From: an uncultured Pseudokineococcus sp.
GTDB taxonomy: Bacteria > Actinomycetota > Actinomycetes > Actinomycetales > Quadrisphaeraceae
DNA: 64,000 bases
Direction: 5' to 3'
Assembly (NCBI RefSeq): GCF_947499845.1
Contig: NZ_CANMPM010000009.1
Coordinates: 1 to 64,000 of the forward strand
Of the stretch, positions 1 through 12,171 are shown piece by piece. The notes under the pieces are model-generated. The model had not been told where the DNA came from, made no database searches, and saw only the letters and a list, made by a program, of their open reading frames with translations. The stretch's first letter is position 1; each line of letters begins with the position of its first letter. Both the position numbers and the translations under genes were made by a program.

Positions 1-59
1 TCCCGGGGGCGGACCGGGCGGCCCCGCCGCGTCAGCAGCCCGAGGACGTGGTCGTCGGC

Positions 60-1001
60 TCACGCACCGGAGGGCGCGCCGCGGTGCCAGACGTGGGGTG
101 TCGTGGTGGTGACGGGCACCATCCCCGACCGCTCGAGCACGGGCCGGGAGGCGGGGCTGCAGTCGCTGTGCAGGAGCCGCCTGCCGAGGCGAAGCGCCGA
201 GCGCGCCCGCGCCGCCGTCAGCGCGCGGTGGACGCCGCGCCCGCGCCACCCGGGGCGGACGGCCCCGCCCCACAGGCCGGCGACGTCGCTGCCCGCCACC
301 GGCTCGAGGCGCCCGGCGCCGATGACGCGCCCGTCGACCTCGGCGACCCACAGCTCCGTGCCGTCCCCGGTGGCCAGGCGCCGCAGGAGGGCGTCGGCGT
401 ACCGCGGGGAGACGGGGTAGCCGAAGACCTCGTCCTGCATCGCGCTCATCGCCCGCACGTCGTCCTCGGAGGTGACCCGGCGCAGGACCACCTGCGGCGG
501 CAGCGGGACGTCGACGGCCAGGAGCCGCGCGTCGCCCATCACCACCACCTCCTGCTGCTGCTGGACGAAGCCGTGCTCGCGCAGGGCCGCGTGCAGACCG
601 GGTGCGGCGTCGTGGCCCCGCGCCTTCCACTCCACCCGCTCGACGACGGGGTCGGCGCGGTAGTGCTCGAGCGCCCCGGCCACCAGCTCGCGCACGGTGG
701 CGGCGTCCGCGCCGGCGAGGTCGCGGTAGGTGACGAACCCCCGGCCGCCGTCGAAGGTCACCAGCCGCAGCGGGCCGAGGCGGGTGACCGCCCGGGCGCT
801 GGGGGTCTCGGCGTCGGTGCGCAGCTGGTCGTCGTAGAGCGCGAGGAGGGCGGCGGGGGCGAGGTCCACGCCGGGACCCTGCGCGGGCGGGGCCGGGCCG
901 GGCAAGGGACTTCCGGGAGCCGCGCCGCCGTCGGACCGGCTCCCACCACGGGCGCTCCCCCCGACGGCGACGTCCGTCTCGGAGGGGGTCGCGGCGTGCA
1001 C
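60..1001 (-). CDS. GNAT-family N-acetyltransferase
   Basis: A 313-residue protein with a GTG start. The C-terminal ~150 residues form a GNAT acetyl-CoA-binding fold: a loop reading RPGWRGRGVHRAL (the R-x-x-G-x-G type pyrophosphate loop) follows the strand GLWGGAV. The N-terminal ~160 residues have no motif I recognise but are the right size for a second, degenerate GNAT-like half. The substrate cannot be told. The gene begins 12 nt after the stop of the upstream TIGR01777 epimerase on the same strand and has no promoter of its own that I can see, so the two are probably co-transcribed. The first ~40 residues are low-complexity Gly/Ser/Pro and the true start could be later. Confidence 0.75.
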   Translation of the reverse strand: MHAATPSETDVAVGGSARGGSRSDGGAAPGSPLPGPAPPAQGPGVDLAPAALLALYDDQLRTDAETPSARAVTRLGPLRLVTFDGGRGFVTYRDLAGADAATVRELVAGALEHYRADPVVERVEWKARGHDAAPGLHAALREHGFVQQQQEVVVMGDARLLAVDVPLPPQVVLRRVTSEDDVRAMSAMQDEVFGYPVSPRYADALLRRLATGDGTELWVAEVDGRVIGAGRLEPVAGSDVAGLWGGAVRPGWRGRGVHRALTAARARSALRLGRRLLHSDCSPASRPVLERSGMVPVTTTTPHVWHRGAPSGA

Positions 1002-1013
1002 GGGACCGCTCGC

Positions 1014-1931
1014 TCAGGACGCGGTGGACCGGCCGCCGAGCAGGTCGGTCAGGGCGGGGCGCAGGGTCGGGTGGGCGAAGGCGAAGCCGGCGGCCTGCAG
1101 GCGCGCCGGCACCACGCGGCGGCCCGTGAGCCCGAGCGCCGGGTCGGTCCGCAGCAGCAGCGCCCCGGCCCGGAGGAGGGGGGCGGGCGTCGGCGGTGCC
1201 GGCGGCCGTCCCACGACGGCGCGCAGGGTCGCCATGAGCTCGGCGTTGCGGACCGGGACGGGGCCGGTGGCCAGGACGACGCCGGACAGCGTCGGCTGCT
1301 CGAGCGCGGTGCGGACCACGGCGAGCCAGTCCTCGACGTGGATCCACGAGAACCACTGCCGCCCCGAGCCGACACGGCCCCCCAGGCCCCAGCGGGTCAG
1401 GAGGAGGAGCCGGTCGAGGGCCGGGGTGCCCCGGTCGAGCACGACGCTCGTCCGCAGCACCACGGTGCGCCGCGCGGGCAGGTCCGTCGCGGCGGCCTCC
1501 CAGGCGCGGGCGACCCCGGCCATCTGGGGCGGCCCGTCGGCGACGGGGGAGTCCTCGGTGAGGACGGCGTCGCCGGCGTCGCCGTGGATCGCGGCGGTGG
1601 AGGCCTGCACCCACACCGGCACGGGCTCGTCGAGCGCGGCCGCTGCGGTCGCGAGCGCGCGGGTGGGGCGGACCCGCGAGGTCGTGAGGAGGTCGACGTT
1701 CGCAGGGGTCGGCCGCCGGTCCACGAGCGCGCCGGCGAGGTTGACGACGGCGGCGCCCCGCAGCTCGCGGGCCCACGGGCCCGGCGTCGCGCCGTCCCAG
1801 CCCACCTGCCGGGGACGGGCCCGCGGGTCGGGGGTGCGGCTGAGGACGACGACGTCGTGGCCGCGCTCGGCGAGGTCGTCGCCCAGACGCCGGCCGAGGG
1901 CGCCGCTGCCACCGGCGATGACGACCTTCAC
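1014..1931 (-). CDS. TIGR01777-family NAD-dependent epimerase/dehydratase
   Basis: 305 residues. The N-terminus KVVIAGGSGALGRRL is the Rossmann G-x-x-G-x-x-G nucleotide-binding motif of extended short-chain dehydrogenases. Later ALRELRGAAVVNLAG-type and TSVVLDRGTPAL segments and the C-terminal DUF1731-like end (RRVVPARLQAAGF) are typical of the TIGR01777/SulA-like (YfcH) family, whose substrate is unknown. The reading frame stays open further upstream, but I chose the GTG at 1931 because it lies directly before the Rossmann strand and because a -10 hexamer TACGGT lies 6 nt before it. The gene is divergent from ligA and is followed closely by the GNAT gene. Confidence 0.82.
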   Translation of the reverse strand: MKVVIAGGSGALGRRLGDDLAERGHDVVVLSRTPDPRARPRQVGWDGATPGPWARELRGAAVVNLAGALVDRRPTPANVDLLTTSRVRPTRALATAAAALDEPVPVWVQASTAAIHGDAGDAVLTEDSPVADGPPQMAGVARAWEAAATDLPARRTVVLRTSVVLDRGTPALDRLLLLTRWGLGGRVGSGRQWFSWIHVEDWLAVVRTALEQPTLSGVVLATGPVPVRNAELMATLRAVVGRPPAPPTPAPLLRAGALLLRTDPALGLTGRRVVPARLQAAGFAFAHPTLRPALTDLLGGRSTAS

Positions 1932-1943
1932 CGGCTCACCGTA
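1932..1943 (-). promoter_or_regulatory. Leaderless -10 element of the TIGR01777 gene
   Basis: On the minus strand TACGGT (plus positions 1938-1943) is followed by 6 nt and then the GTG start. Transcription would begin at the start codon. No good -35 box is seen. The same geometry recurs at many genes in this window. Confidence 0.5.
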
Positions 1944-1944
1944 G

Positions 1945-4530
<2,586 letters not shown>

Positions 4531-4582
4531 CGGGGTGGCACCCCTCCCGCTCGGCGGGTCGGGCCGGCCGCCTCCCGGCTCC

Positions 4583-4595
4583 TAGACTCACGCGC
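4583..4595 (+). promoter_or_regulatory. Leaderless -10 element of gatC
   Basis: TAGACT at 4583-4588, then 7 nt, then ATG 4596. It shows that gatCAB probably has its own start site rather than relying only on ligA read-through. No clear -35 box. Confidence 0.55.
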
Positions 4596-4892
4596 ATGCC
4601 CGCCCTCTCACCCGACGACGTGGCGCGCCTCGCGGCCCTCGCGCGCATCGACCTCGAGCCCGCGGAGCTGGAGCGGCTGGCCGGCGAGCTCGACGCCGTC
4701 GTCGCCGCGGTCGCCTCCGTGTCCTCCGTCGTGTCCGACGACGTGCCCGCCACGAGCCACCCGCTGCCGCTCGTCGACGTCTACCGGGAGGACGTCGTCG
4801 AGCCGTCCCTGCCCGCGGAGGACGTCCTCGCCGGCGCGCCCGCGGCCCAGGACGGCCGCTTCCTCGTCCCCCAGATCCTCGAGGAGGACTGA
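4596..4892 (+). CDS. gatC: Glu-tRNA(Gln) amidotransferase subunit C
   Basis: 98 residues, the usual GatC length. The N-terminus [20 protein letters not shown] and the end [13 protein letters not shown] are family hallmarks. GatC is the belt that links GatA and GatB in the heterotrimer that converts Glu-tRNA(Gln) (and often Asp-tRNA(Asn)) to the cognate amide. The stop TGA shares one base with the gatA ATG (TGATG), so the genes are translationally coupled. The start is set by the -10 TAGACT 7 nt upstream. Confidence 0.97.
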   Translation: MPALSPDDVARLAALARIDLEPAELERLAGELDAVVAAVASVSSVVSDDVPATSHPLPLVDVYREDVVEPSLPAEDVLAGAPAAQDGRFLVPQILEED

Positions 4893-6481
4893 TGGCCCCC
4901 TCGGCCGACCGGAGCAGCGGCCCGCAGAACGGCGCGGACGAGCTCGTCCGCGCGAGCGCCGCCGACCTCGCCCGCCGCCTCACCGCCGGCGAGGTCACGA
5001 GCGAGGACGTCGTGCGCGCGCACCTCGACCGCATCGCCGCCGTCGACGGCGCGCCCGGCGACGGACGCGGCGTCGCGGCCTACCTCCACGTCAGCGGCGA
5101 GGAGGCGCTGGCGACGGCCCGCGACGTCGACGCCCGCCGCGCGGCCGGCGAGCAGCTGCACGCCCTCGCCGGCGTCCCCGTCGCCGTCAAGGACGTCGTC
5201 GTCACGCGCGGCACGCCCACGACGGCGGGCTCGAAGATCCTCGAGGGTTGGGTGCCGCCGTACGACGCCACGCTGGTCGAGCGGCTTCGCGTCGCGGGGA
5301 TGCCGGTGCTCGGCAAGACGAACATGGACGAGTTCGCCATGGGCAGCTCGACCGAGCACTCCGCCTACGGGCCGACGCGCAACCCCTGGGACACCTCGCG
5401 GACGCCGGGCGGCTCCGGCGGCGGCAGCGCCGCGGCGGTCGCCGCCTTCGAGGCGCCCCTGGCCGTGGGCACCGACACCGGCGGCTCGATCCGCCAGCCC
5501 GCCGCCGTCACCGGCTCGGTCGGCGTGAAGCCCACCTACGGCGGGATCTCGCGCTACGGGCTCATCGCCATGGCCTCGAGCCTCGACCAGGCGGGACCCT
5601 GCGCCCGGTCCGTGCTCGACGCGGCGCTCCTGCACGAGGTCATGGGCGGCCACGACCCCCGCGACGCGACGTCGCTGCCCGACCCCGTCGGCCCGCTCGC
5701 CGAGGCCGCCCGCTCGCGCGACGTGCGCGGCATGCGCGTCGGCGTCGTGCGCGAGCTCACCGGCGAGGGCTTCTCGGCCGAGGTCATGGCCAGCTTCCGG
5801 TCCGCGGTGGACCTGCTGGCGGACGCCGGGGCCGAGGTCGTCGAGGTCTCCTGCCCGACCTTCGCCCACGCCCTCGACGCCTACTACCTCGTCATGCCGA
5901 GCGAGGCCTCGAGCAACCTGGCCCGCTTCGACGGCATGCGCTTCGGCCTGCGGGTGGAGCCGTCCGAGGGCCCGGTGACGGCCGAGCGCGTCATGGCCGC
6001 CACGCGCGGCGCGGGCTTCGGCCCCGAGGTCAAGCGCCGGATCATCCTCGGCACGTACGCCCTGTCGGCCGGCTACTACGACGCCTACTACGGCTCGGCG
6101 CAGAAGGTCCGCACGCTCGTCCAGCGCGACTTCGCGGCGGCGCATGAGCAGGCCGACGTCCTCGTCTCGCCGACGGCGCCGACGACGGCGTTCCCGCTGG
6201 GGAGCCGCCTCGACGACCCGCTCGCCATGTACGCCGCCGACATCGCCACCATCCCCGCCAACCTCGCGGGCGTGCCGGGCATGTCGCTGCCGAGCGGACT
6301 CGCCGCCGACGGCCTGCCCGTCGGCTTCCAGGTCATGGCGCCGGCCCGCGCCGACGAGCGCCTCTACCGCCTCGGCGGCGCCCTCGAGGCGCTGCTCGAG
6401 GACCGCTGGGGCGGGCCGCTGCTCGCCTCGGCCCCGGCCCTCGACACCGTGCCCGCCCGACCGGAGGTCGCCACCGCATGA
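4892..6481 (+). CDS. gatA: Glu-tRNA(Gln) amidotransferase subunit A
   Basis: 529 residues; amidase-signature glutaminase subunit that releases ammonia from glutamine and channels it to GatB. The catalytic triad is visible: K100 in VAVKDVV, cis-Ser S175 in [10 protein letters not shown], and nucleophile S199 in [10 protein letters not shown]. The signature reads GGSGGGS rather than the commoner GGSSGGS, which is within the family pattern and leaves the cis-Ser intact. It overlaps gatC by 1 nt and gatB by 4 nt (ATGA), giving the order C-A-B in one operon. Confidence 0.97.
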   Translation: MAPSADRSSGPQNGADELVRASAADLARRLTAGEVTSEDVVRAHLDRIAAVDGAPGDGRGVAAYLHVSGEEALATARDVDARRAAGEQLHALAGVPVAVKDVVVTRGTPTTAGSKILEGWVPPYDATLVERLRVAGMPVLGKTNMDEFAMGSSTEHSAYGPTRNPWDTSRTPGGSGGGSAAAVAAFEAPLAVGTDTGGSIRQPAAVTGSVGVKPTYGGISRYGLIAMASSLDQAGPCARSVLDAALLHEVMGGHDPRDATSLPDPVGPLAEAARSRDVRGMRVGVVRELTGEGFSAEVMASFRSAVDLLADAGAEVVEVSCPTFAHALDAYYLVMPSEASSNLARFDGMRFGLRVEPSEGPVTAERVMAATRGAGFGPEVKRRIILGTYALSAGYYDAYYGSAQKVRTLVQRDFAAAHEQADVLVSPTAPTTAFPLGSRLDDPLAMYAADIATIPANLAGVPGMSLPSGLAADGLPVGFQVMAPARADERLYRLGGALEALLEDRWGGPLLASAPALDTVPARPEVATA

Positions 6482-8016
6482 GCACCGCCACCGCACCGGC
6501 CGCCACCGGCGGCGAGCCGCTCGTCGCCTACGACGACGCCACGGCGCGCTACGACGTCGTCATCGGCCTCGAGGTCCACGTCGAGCTCGGCACCGCGACG
6601 AAGATGTTCGACGGCTCCTCGACGGCCTTCGGCGCCGAGCCCAACACCCAGGTGTCCCCGGTGTCGCTCGGCCTGCCGGGCGCGCTGCCCGTGGTCAACC
6701 GCACGGCGGTCGAGCACGGCATCCGCATCGGCCTGGCGCTCGACTGCAGCATCGCGGAGATGTGCCGCTTCGCCCGGAAGAACTACTTCTACCCGGACAT
6801 GCCGAAGAACTTCCAGACGTCGCAGTACGACGAGCCCCTCGCGGCCGACGGGCACCTCGACGTCGTCCTCGAGGACGGCACGCCGTGGCGCGTCGAGGTC
6901 GAGCGGGCGCACTTGGAGGAGGACACGGGCAAGTCGACGCACGTCGGCGGGGCCACGGGCCGCATCCACGGCGCCGACCACTCCCTCGTCGACTACAACC
7001 GCGCCGGCATCCCGCTCGTGGAGATCGTCACGCGGCCCGTCGCCGGCGCCGGGGCGCGCGCCCCCGAGGTGGCCCGCGCCTACGTCGCCGCGCTGCGCGA
7101 CCTGCTGCGCGCGCTCGGCGTCTCCGAGGCCCGCATGGAGCAGGGCCAGATGCGCGCCGACGTCAACGTCTCGCTGCGGCCCTCGCCCGACGCGCCGCTC
7201 GGGACGCGCACGGAGACGAAGAACGTCAACTCCTTCCGCTCCGTCGAGCGGGCCGTGCGGTACGAGGTGTCGCGCCAGGCCGCGGTCCTCGACGCGGGCG
7301 GGTCGGTGCTGCAGGAGACGCGGCACTGGCACGAGGACACGGGCATCACGACGTCCGGGCGCGTGAAGTCCGACGCCGACGACTACCGCTACTTCCCCGA
7401 GCCCGACCTCGTGCCCCTGACGCCGTCGCGCGCCTGGGTCGAGGAGGTCCGCGCGTCCCTGCCCGAGCTGCCCGTCGCCCGCCGCGCGCGCCTGCAGGCG
7501 GAGTGGGGCTACAGCGACCTCGAGATGCGCGACGTCGTCAACGCCGGGCTCCTCGACGTCATCTCCGCGACCGTGGCGCAGGGCGCGAGCCCGGCCGCCG
7601 CCCGCAAGTGGTGGGGCGGGGAGCTGGCGCGCACCGCCAACGCCCGCGAGGTGGAGGTGACGGCGCTGCCCGTCGGCCCCGCCGAGGTCGCCGAGCTCGC
7701 CAGGCTCGTCGAGTCGGGGCGCATCACCGACCGGATGGCGCGCGAGGTGCTCGAGGGCGTGCTCGCGGGGGAGGGGACGCCCACCGAGGTCGTCACCGCC
7801 CGCGGCCTCGAGGTCGTCTCCGACGAGTCGGCGCTCGTCACGGCCGTGGACGAGGCGCTGGCGGCGAACCCGGACGTCGCGGAGAAGATCCGCGGCGGGA
7901 AGGTGCAGGCCGCCGGCGCCGTCGTGGGCGCCGTCATGAAGGCCACCCGCGGGGCGGCCGACGCCAAGCGCGTGCGCGAGCTCGTGCTCGAGCGGGTCGG
8001 CGCACCGCAGGCCTGA
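6478..8016 (+). CDS. gatB: Glu-tRNA(Gln) amidotransferase subunit B
   Basis: 512 residues. Binds the misacylated tRNA and performs the ATP-dependent amidation. The N-terminal GatB/PET112 domain shows [13 protein letters not shown] and the strongly conserved [19 protein letters not shown], then VEIVTRP; the last ~150 residues are the GatB/Yqey tRNA-binding tail domain ending in the [15 protein letters not shown] region. The start ATG overlaps the gatA stop (ATGA). With gltX and tRNA-Gln elsewhere in the window, this completes an indirect Gln-tRNA route. Confidence 0.97.
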   Translation: MSTATAPAATGGEPLVAYDDATARYDVVIGLEVHVELGTATKMFDGSSTAFGAEPNTQVSPVSLGLPGALPVVNRTAVEHGIRIGLALDCSIAEMCRFARKNYFYPDMPKNFQTSQYDEPLAADGHLDVVLEDGTPWRVEVERAHLEEDTGKSTHVGGATGRIHGADHSLVDYNRAGIPLVEIVTRPVAGAGARAPEVARAYVAALRDLLRALGVSEARMEQGQMRADVNVSLRPSPDAPLGTRTETKNVNSFRSVERAVRYEVSRQAAVLDAGGSVLQETRHWHEDTGITTSGRVKSDADDYRYFPEPDLVPLTPSRAWVEEVRASLPELPVARRARLQAEWGYSDLEMRDVVNAGLLDVISATVAQGASPAAARKWWGGELARTANAREVEVTALPVGPAEVAELARLVESGRITDRMAREVLEGVLAGEGTPTEVVTARGLEVVSDESALVTAVDEALAANPDVAEKIRGGKVQAAGAVVGAVMKATRGAADAKRVRELVLERVGAPQA

Positions 8017-8044
8017 GCCCGAGCGCGGTCCCGGCGGCCGGGCC

Positions 8045-8114
8045 CGGCCGTCGGGACTCGGCCGTCGGGCCTCGGTCGTCAGGGCTCGGTCGTCAGGGCT
8101 CGGTCGTCAGGGCG
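8045..8114 (+). repeat. 14-bp tandem repeat, five copies
   Basis: Five head-to-tail units with consensus CGGTCGTCAGGGCT at 8045, 8059, 8073, 8087 and 8101. The last three are identical except for the final base; the first two carry CGGCCGTCGGG. It fills most of the gap between gatB and the next gene. No function is evident. Confidence 0.85.
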
Positions 8115-8130
8115 AGGGCGTCGCCGCCGG

Positions 8131-8142
8131 TAGCGTTCCGGG
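8131..8142 (+). promoter_or_regulatory. Leaderless -10 element of the Eis-like gene
   Basis: TAGCGT at 8131-8136, 6 nt before GTG 8143. No Shine-Dalgarno sequence precedes the GTG. Confidence 0.5.
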
Positions 8143-9378
8143 GTGCCTCCCGAGACCGCCGCCCCGTCCGCCAGCGAGCCCCGCGCCCCCCGGCCGGGCC
8201 CGGTCGTCCGTCCGCTCGGGCCCGAGGACCACGCCCGGCAGTGGCGCCTGCACGCGCTGTCCTTCGGCGAGGACCTGTCGTCGCCGCCCGATCCCGGCAC
8301 GGAGCCCGAGGGCGCCGTCCGCTACGGCGCGCTGGGCGACGACGGCGACCTCCTCGGCGCGGTGACGCTCCTGCCGCGCGAGCACTGGTGGGGCGGGCGG
8401 CGCGTCGTGGCCGCCGACGTCACCGACGTCGCCGTCCAGCCGGAGGCCCGCGGCGCGGGCGTCGCGACGTCCCTGCTCCGCGCCCTCCTCGAGGGCGCCC
8501 GCGAGCGGGGCGCCGCCGTCTCGGCGCTCTTCCCGACCGTCGCCGGGCTCTACCGCCGCGCCGGCTGGGAGGTCACGGGCACGCTGACGACCGTCGAGGT
8601 GCCCACGCACGCCCTGGCGCGCAGCGGGGCGGCGCCCGGCCTCACCACGCGCACCGGCGGGGCCGCCGACCTGCCCGCGGTGGCCGCCCTCTACGAGCGC
8701 GAGGCCCGCGCGCGCAGCGGCATGCTCGTCCGCCCGGCGCCGGGGACGGACCGCCTGCCCGAGGGCGTCGACGGCCTGACCCTCGTCGAGGACGGCGACC
8801 GGCTCGTCGCCGCCGCGAGCTGGCACCGCGGCCGGGGCTACGGCCGCGAGGCCGTCTTCACGGTCCGCGACGTCGTCGCCGACACCCCGGCGGCCGCGCG
8901 GACGCTGCTGGGAGTGCTGGCCGGCTGGGCGCCGGTCGCCCGCAACCTCCACCTGCGCCTGCTGCGCGGGGACGCCGTCGCCACCGCGCTGCCCGTCGAG
9001 CTCGCCCGCGTCGTCGACCGCAAGGTTGTCATGCACCGGGTGGTGGACCTCGAGCAGGCCATGGTGCAGCGCGGCTGGCCGCAGCCGCTGTCGGGGTCGG
9101 TGGTCGTCGAGCTGCAGGACGACCTCGCGCCGTGGAACTCCGGCACCTGGGAGCTGTCGGTCTCCGGGGGCCGCGGCCGTGCGGTCCGCACGGACGCCGC
9201 GCCGGTGGTCCGCCTGACCCCCTCCGGCCTGGCCGCCCTCTACGCCGGGTCGGTCACCGCGCTCGGCGCCGTGCGCACCGCGGGCGCCGAGGTGCTCGGC
9301 GACGACGAGGACGCCGCCCTCGGGGCGCTCGACGTGCTCGCCGGCGGCGACCTCGTCGAGGTGCTCGACTACTTCTGA
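8143..9378 (+). CDS. Eis-like GNAT acetyltransferase with sterol-carrier-type C-terminus
   Basis: 411 residues, the length of the Eis family (two fused GNAT folds plus an SCP2-like domain). The N-terminal GNAT half carries VTDVAVQPEARGAGVATSLL, the acetyl-CoA loop; the second GNAT region spans ~160-290; the last ~110 residues (VVELQDDLAPWNSGTWEL to the end) look SCP2-like. The protein ends in an aromatic residue (VLDYF). In Eis proteins the free carboxylate of the terminal Phe takes part in catalysis, so the terminus fits an active enzyme. Eis enzymes acetylate amines, including aminoglycosides; the natural substrate here is unknown. GTG start supported by TAGCGT 6 nt upstream. Confidence 0.85.
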   Translation: MPPETAAPSASEPRAPRPGPVVRPLGPEDHARQWRLHALSFGEDLSSPPDPGTEPEGAVRYGALGDDGDLLGAVTLLPREHWWGGRRVVAADVTDVAVQPEARGAGVATSLLRALLEGARERGAAVSALFPTVAGLYRRAGWEVTGTLTTVEVPTHALARSGAAPGLTTRTGGAADLPAVAALYEREARARSGMLVRPAPGTDRLPEGVDGLTLVEDGDRLVAAASWHRGRGYGREAVFTVRDVVADTPAAARTLLGVLAGWAPVARNLHLRLLRGDAVATALPVELARVVDRKVVMHRVVDLEQAMVQRGWPQPLSGSVVVELQDDLAPWNSGTWELSVSGGRGRAVRTDAAPVVRLTPSGLAALYAGSVTALGAVRTAGAEVLGDDEDAALGALDVLAGGDLVEVLDYF

Positions 9379-9435
9379 CGTGCGCACCCCACCCGGGCGC
9401 GAGCGCCCCGCTCGACGTCGCCCGACGCCCCCGGC

Positions 9436-12156
9436 ATGAGCGGCGGGCTGCTCGCGACCGCGCTCGCGGCCCTCTCCCGCGACGGCGTCGACCTGCCCGC
9501 GGCGGCTGCTCTGCCCGAGCTCCTCGCCGCCCTGGGCGGCGCGGGCCGGGCGCTGCTCGTCGCGCCGCCCGGAACGGGCAAGACGACGCTGGCCCCGCTC
9601 GCGCTCGCCGACGCCCTGGCGGAGCGCGGCGGCCCCGCCCGCGTCGTCGTCACCGAGCCGCGGCGCGTCGCGGTGCGCGCCGCCGCCGGGCGGATGGCGG
9701 CGCTCCTCGGCGAGGAGGTGGGCGGCGCCGTCGGGTACGCCGTCCGCGGCGAGCGGCGCACGAGCGCGCGCACCCGCGTGGAGGTCGTGACGACCGGGCT
9801 GCTCCTGCGCCGGCTCCAGGCCGACCCCGAGCTCCCGGGCGCGGGCGCCGTGCTGCTCGACGAGGTGCACGAGCGGGCGCTGGACGCCGACCTCGCCCTG
9901 GCGCTCGTCGTCGACGCCCGCGCGGTGCTCCGCCCCGACCTGTGGCTCGTGGCGGCGTCCGCGACCCTCGACCAGGCGGCCCTGCGGCGCGCGCTCGCGG
10001 GGGCCCCGCCGCCCGACCCCTCGGCGCCCGACCCCTCGCCGCCCGACCCGTCGGCGTCGTCCGAGGTCGCGGACGGCGCCGCGGGGCCGGTGCCCGTCGT
10101 CGTCGCGACGGCGCCCGTGCACCCGCTCGCGGTGGTGCACGACCCGCCGCCGCCCGGGCTCGACCCGCCGCAGGGCCTGCGGGTGGACCCGCGGCTGCTC
10201 GAGCACGTCGCCGCGGCCACGGCCCGGGCGCTCGACGCCCACCCCGGCGACGTGCTCGTCGTCCTCCCGGGCGCGCGCGAGATCGCTCGCGTGCAGGCCC
10301 GGCTGCGGGCCGCGCGCCCCGACGTCGACGTCCTCGCGCTGCACGGGCGCACGCCGCGGGCGGAGCAGGACCGAGCGCTGCGGCCGGGCCCGCGCCGGCG
10401 CGTGGTCGTCGCCAGCGCCGTCGCGGAGTCGAGCCTCACCGTCCCCGGCGTGCGCGTCGTCGTGGACGCCGGCCTCGCGCGGGTGCCGCGGACCGACCAC
10501 GCCCGCGGCCTGGCGGGGCTGGACACCGTGCGGGTCTCGCGCGCCTCGGCCGAGCAGCGCGCCGGCCGCGCGGCCCGGGAGGGGCCGGGCGTGGTCGTCC
10601 GCTGCTGGTCGGCCGCGGACGACGCCCGCCTGCCGCCGCGCCCGGAGCCGGAGGTGGCGACGGCGGACCTCGCCGGCGCCCTACTGGCCCTCGCCTGCTG
10701 GGGCAGCCCCCGCGGGGAGGGGCTGGCGCTGCCCGACCCGCTGCCCGCGGGCGCCGTCGCCGCGGCCGAGCGGGCCCTCGGCGACCGCGGGCTCCTCGAC
10801 GCCGCGGGCCGCGCCACGCCGCTGGGGCGTGAGGTGGCGGGCACGGGGCTGGACCCGCGGCTCGGCCGGGCGCTGCTGCTGGGCGCCCGGGCCGTCGGGT
10901 CGCGCGCGGCGGCGGAGGTCGTGGCGCTGCTGTCCGAGGACGGCCCTGGGGGCGGCACTGGGGCGGGCGACGACCTCGTCGCGGCGTGGCGCGCGCTGCG
11001 GCGCGGGGACGACGCCGCGCGCTCGGCGGCCTGGCGGCGGGAGGTCGAGCGGCTGCGGGGGTCGCTCCGCTCCGCCGCGGACCGTCGGCCGACGACCGCC
11101 GGCCCGGGGAGCGGTGCAGGTGGGCTCGCCGGCGACGACGAGGCGGTGGCCGGCCTCGTCGTCGCCCTGGCGCACCCGGAGCGGGTGGGGCGCCGTCGAC
11201 GCGGGGCCGACGGCGGCGAGCGCGACGAGCTGCTCCTCGTCGGCGGCACGGGCGCGCGGCTCGTCCCCGGGTCGGCCTGGTCGGGGTCGTCCTGGTCGCG
11301 CTCGGGCGCGCCGACGGGTCGCGGGGACGGCCCGGCGCCGGACGGCTGGCTGGCCGTCGCGCGTCTCGACCGGCCCCTCGGGTCGGCCGACGCCGTGGTC
11401 CGCCTCGCCGCGCCGGTCTCCGAGGACGCCGCCCGCCTCGCCGCGGCGCCGCTGCTGGAGACGGAGGAGGAGGTCGCCTGGGTCGGGGGCGCGGGTGGCG
11501 ACGTCCGGGCCCGCCGCGTCGAGCGGCTGGGCGCCGTCGTCCTCGCCGAGGCGCCCCTCACCGACCCGCCGCCGGAGGCGCTGCAGGCCGCCCTGCTCGA
11601 CGGGCTCGGGCGGGCGGGCCTCGCCCTCCTCGCCCCCTCGGACGCCGCGGAGCGCCTGCGGCTGCGCCTCGCCGCGCTGGGGGCCGCCCTCGGGGAGCCG
11701 TGGCCCGACGTCTCGCCCGAGGCGCTCGTCGCGGGCGCCGCGGGGTGGCTGGGCCCCGAGCTCGCCGCGGCACGGCGTCGCTCCGACCTCGCGCGCACCG
11801 ACGTCGCGACCGCCCTGAGGCGGCTGCTGCCGTGGCCGCAGGCCTCCCGCCTCGACGAGCTGGCGCCCGAGCGGCTGGCCCTGCCGTCCGGACGGACGGC
11901 GCGCCTGGACTACGCCGACCCGCTCGCGCCCGTCCTCGCCGTCCGGCTGCAGGACGTCCTCGGCTGGCAGGACGCGCCCCGCGTGGCGGACGGGCGCACC
12001 GCCGTCGTCGTCCACCTGCTCTCCCCGGCGGGCCGCCCCCTCGCGGTGACGGGCGACCTCGCGTCCTTCTGGCGCGGCCCCTACGCGCAGGTCCGCGCCG
12101 AGATGCGCGGGCGCTACCCCAAGCACGCCTGGCCCGAGGACCCGCTCGCTCGATGA
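9436..12156 (+). CDS. hrpB: ATP-dependent RNA helicase HrpB (DEAH/DEVH type)
   Basis: 906 residues. Superfamily 2 helicase core: motif I APPGTGKTT (residues ~43-51), motif Ia TEPRRVAVRAAA, motif II DEVHERALD, motif III SAT, and motif VI EQRAGRAAR. The long C-terminus ending PLAVTGDLASFWRGPYAQV and RGRYPKHAWPEDP is diagnostic for HrpB, as opposed to HrpA. The cellular role of HrpB is poorly known. There are no neighbouring genes on the same transcript: the next gene converges, separated by the 41-bp array. Confidence 0.93.
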   Translation: MSGGLLATALAALSRDGVDLPAAAALPELLAALGGAGRALLVAPPGTGKTTLAPLALADALAERGGPARVVVTEPRRVAVRAAAGRMAALLGEEVGGAVGYAVRGERRTSARTRVEVVTTGLLLRRLQADPELPGAGAVLLDEVHERALDADLALALVVDARAVLRPDLWLVAASATLDQAALRRALAGAPPPDPSAPDPSPPDPSASSEVADGAAGPVPVVVATAPVHPLAVVHDPPPPGLDPPQGLRVDPRLLEHVAAATARALDAHPGDVLVVLPGAREIARVQARLRAARPDVDVLALHGRTPRAEQDRALRPGPRRRVVVASAVAESSLTVPGVRVVVDAGLARVPRTDHARGLAGLDTVRVSRASAEQRAGRAAREGPGVVVRCWSAADDARLPPRPEPEVATADLAGALLALACWGSPRGEGLALPDPLPAGAVAAAERALGDRGLLDAAGRATPLGREVAGTGLDPRLGRALLLGARAVGSRAAAEVVALLSEDGPGGGTGAGDDLVAAWRALRRGDDAARSAAWRREVERLRGSLRSAADRRPTTAGPGSGAGGLAGDDEAVAGLVVALAHPERVGRRRRGADGGERDELLLVGGTGARLVPGSAWSGSSWSRSGAPTGRGDGPAPDGWLAVARLDRPLGSADAVVRLAAPVSEDAARLAAAPLLETEEEVAWVGGAGGDVRARRVERLGAVVLAEAPLTDPPPEALQAALLDGLGRAGLALLAPSDAAERLRLRLAALGAALGEPWPDVSPEALVAGAAGWLGPELAAARRRSDLARTDVATALRRLLPWPQASRLDELAPERLALPSGRTARLDYADPLAPVLAVRLQDVLGWQDAPRVADGRTAVVVHLLSPAGRPLAVTGDLASFWRGPYAQVRAEMRGRYPKHAWPEDPLAR

Positions 12157-12171
12157 GCCCGGGCCTCCGGC

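Noticed and set aside
1-59. Partial gene at the left edge
   Set aside because: Fifty-nine bases with no recognisable coding signal on either strand; too short to support a call.
5402-5431. Loss of the cis-serine in the GatA amidase signature (GGSGGGS instead of GGSSGGS)
   Set aside because: The first Ser of the signature is the catalytic cis-Ser and is kept (S175); Gly at the next position is allowed by the family pattern and common in actinobacterial GatA.
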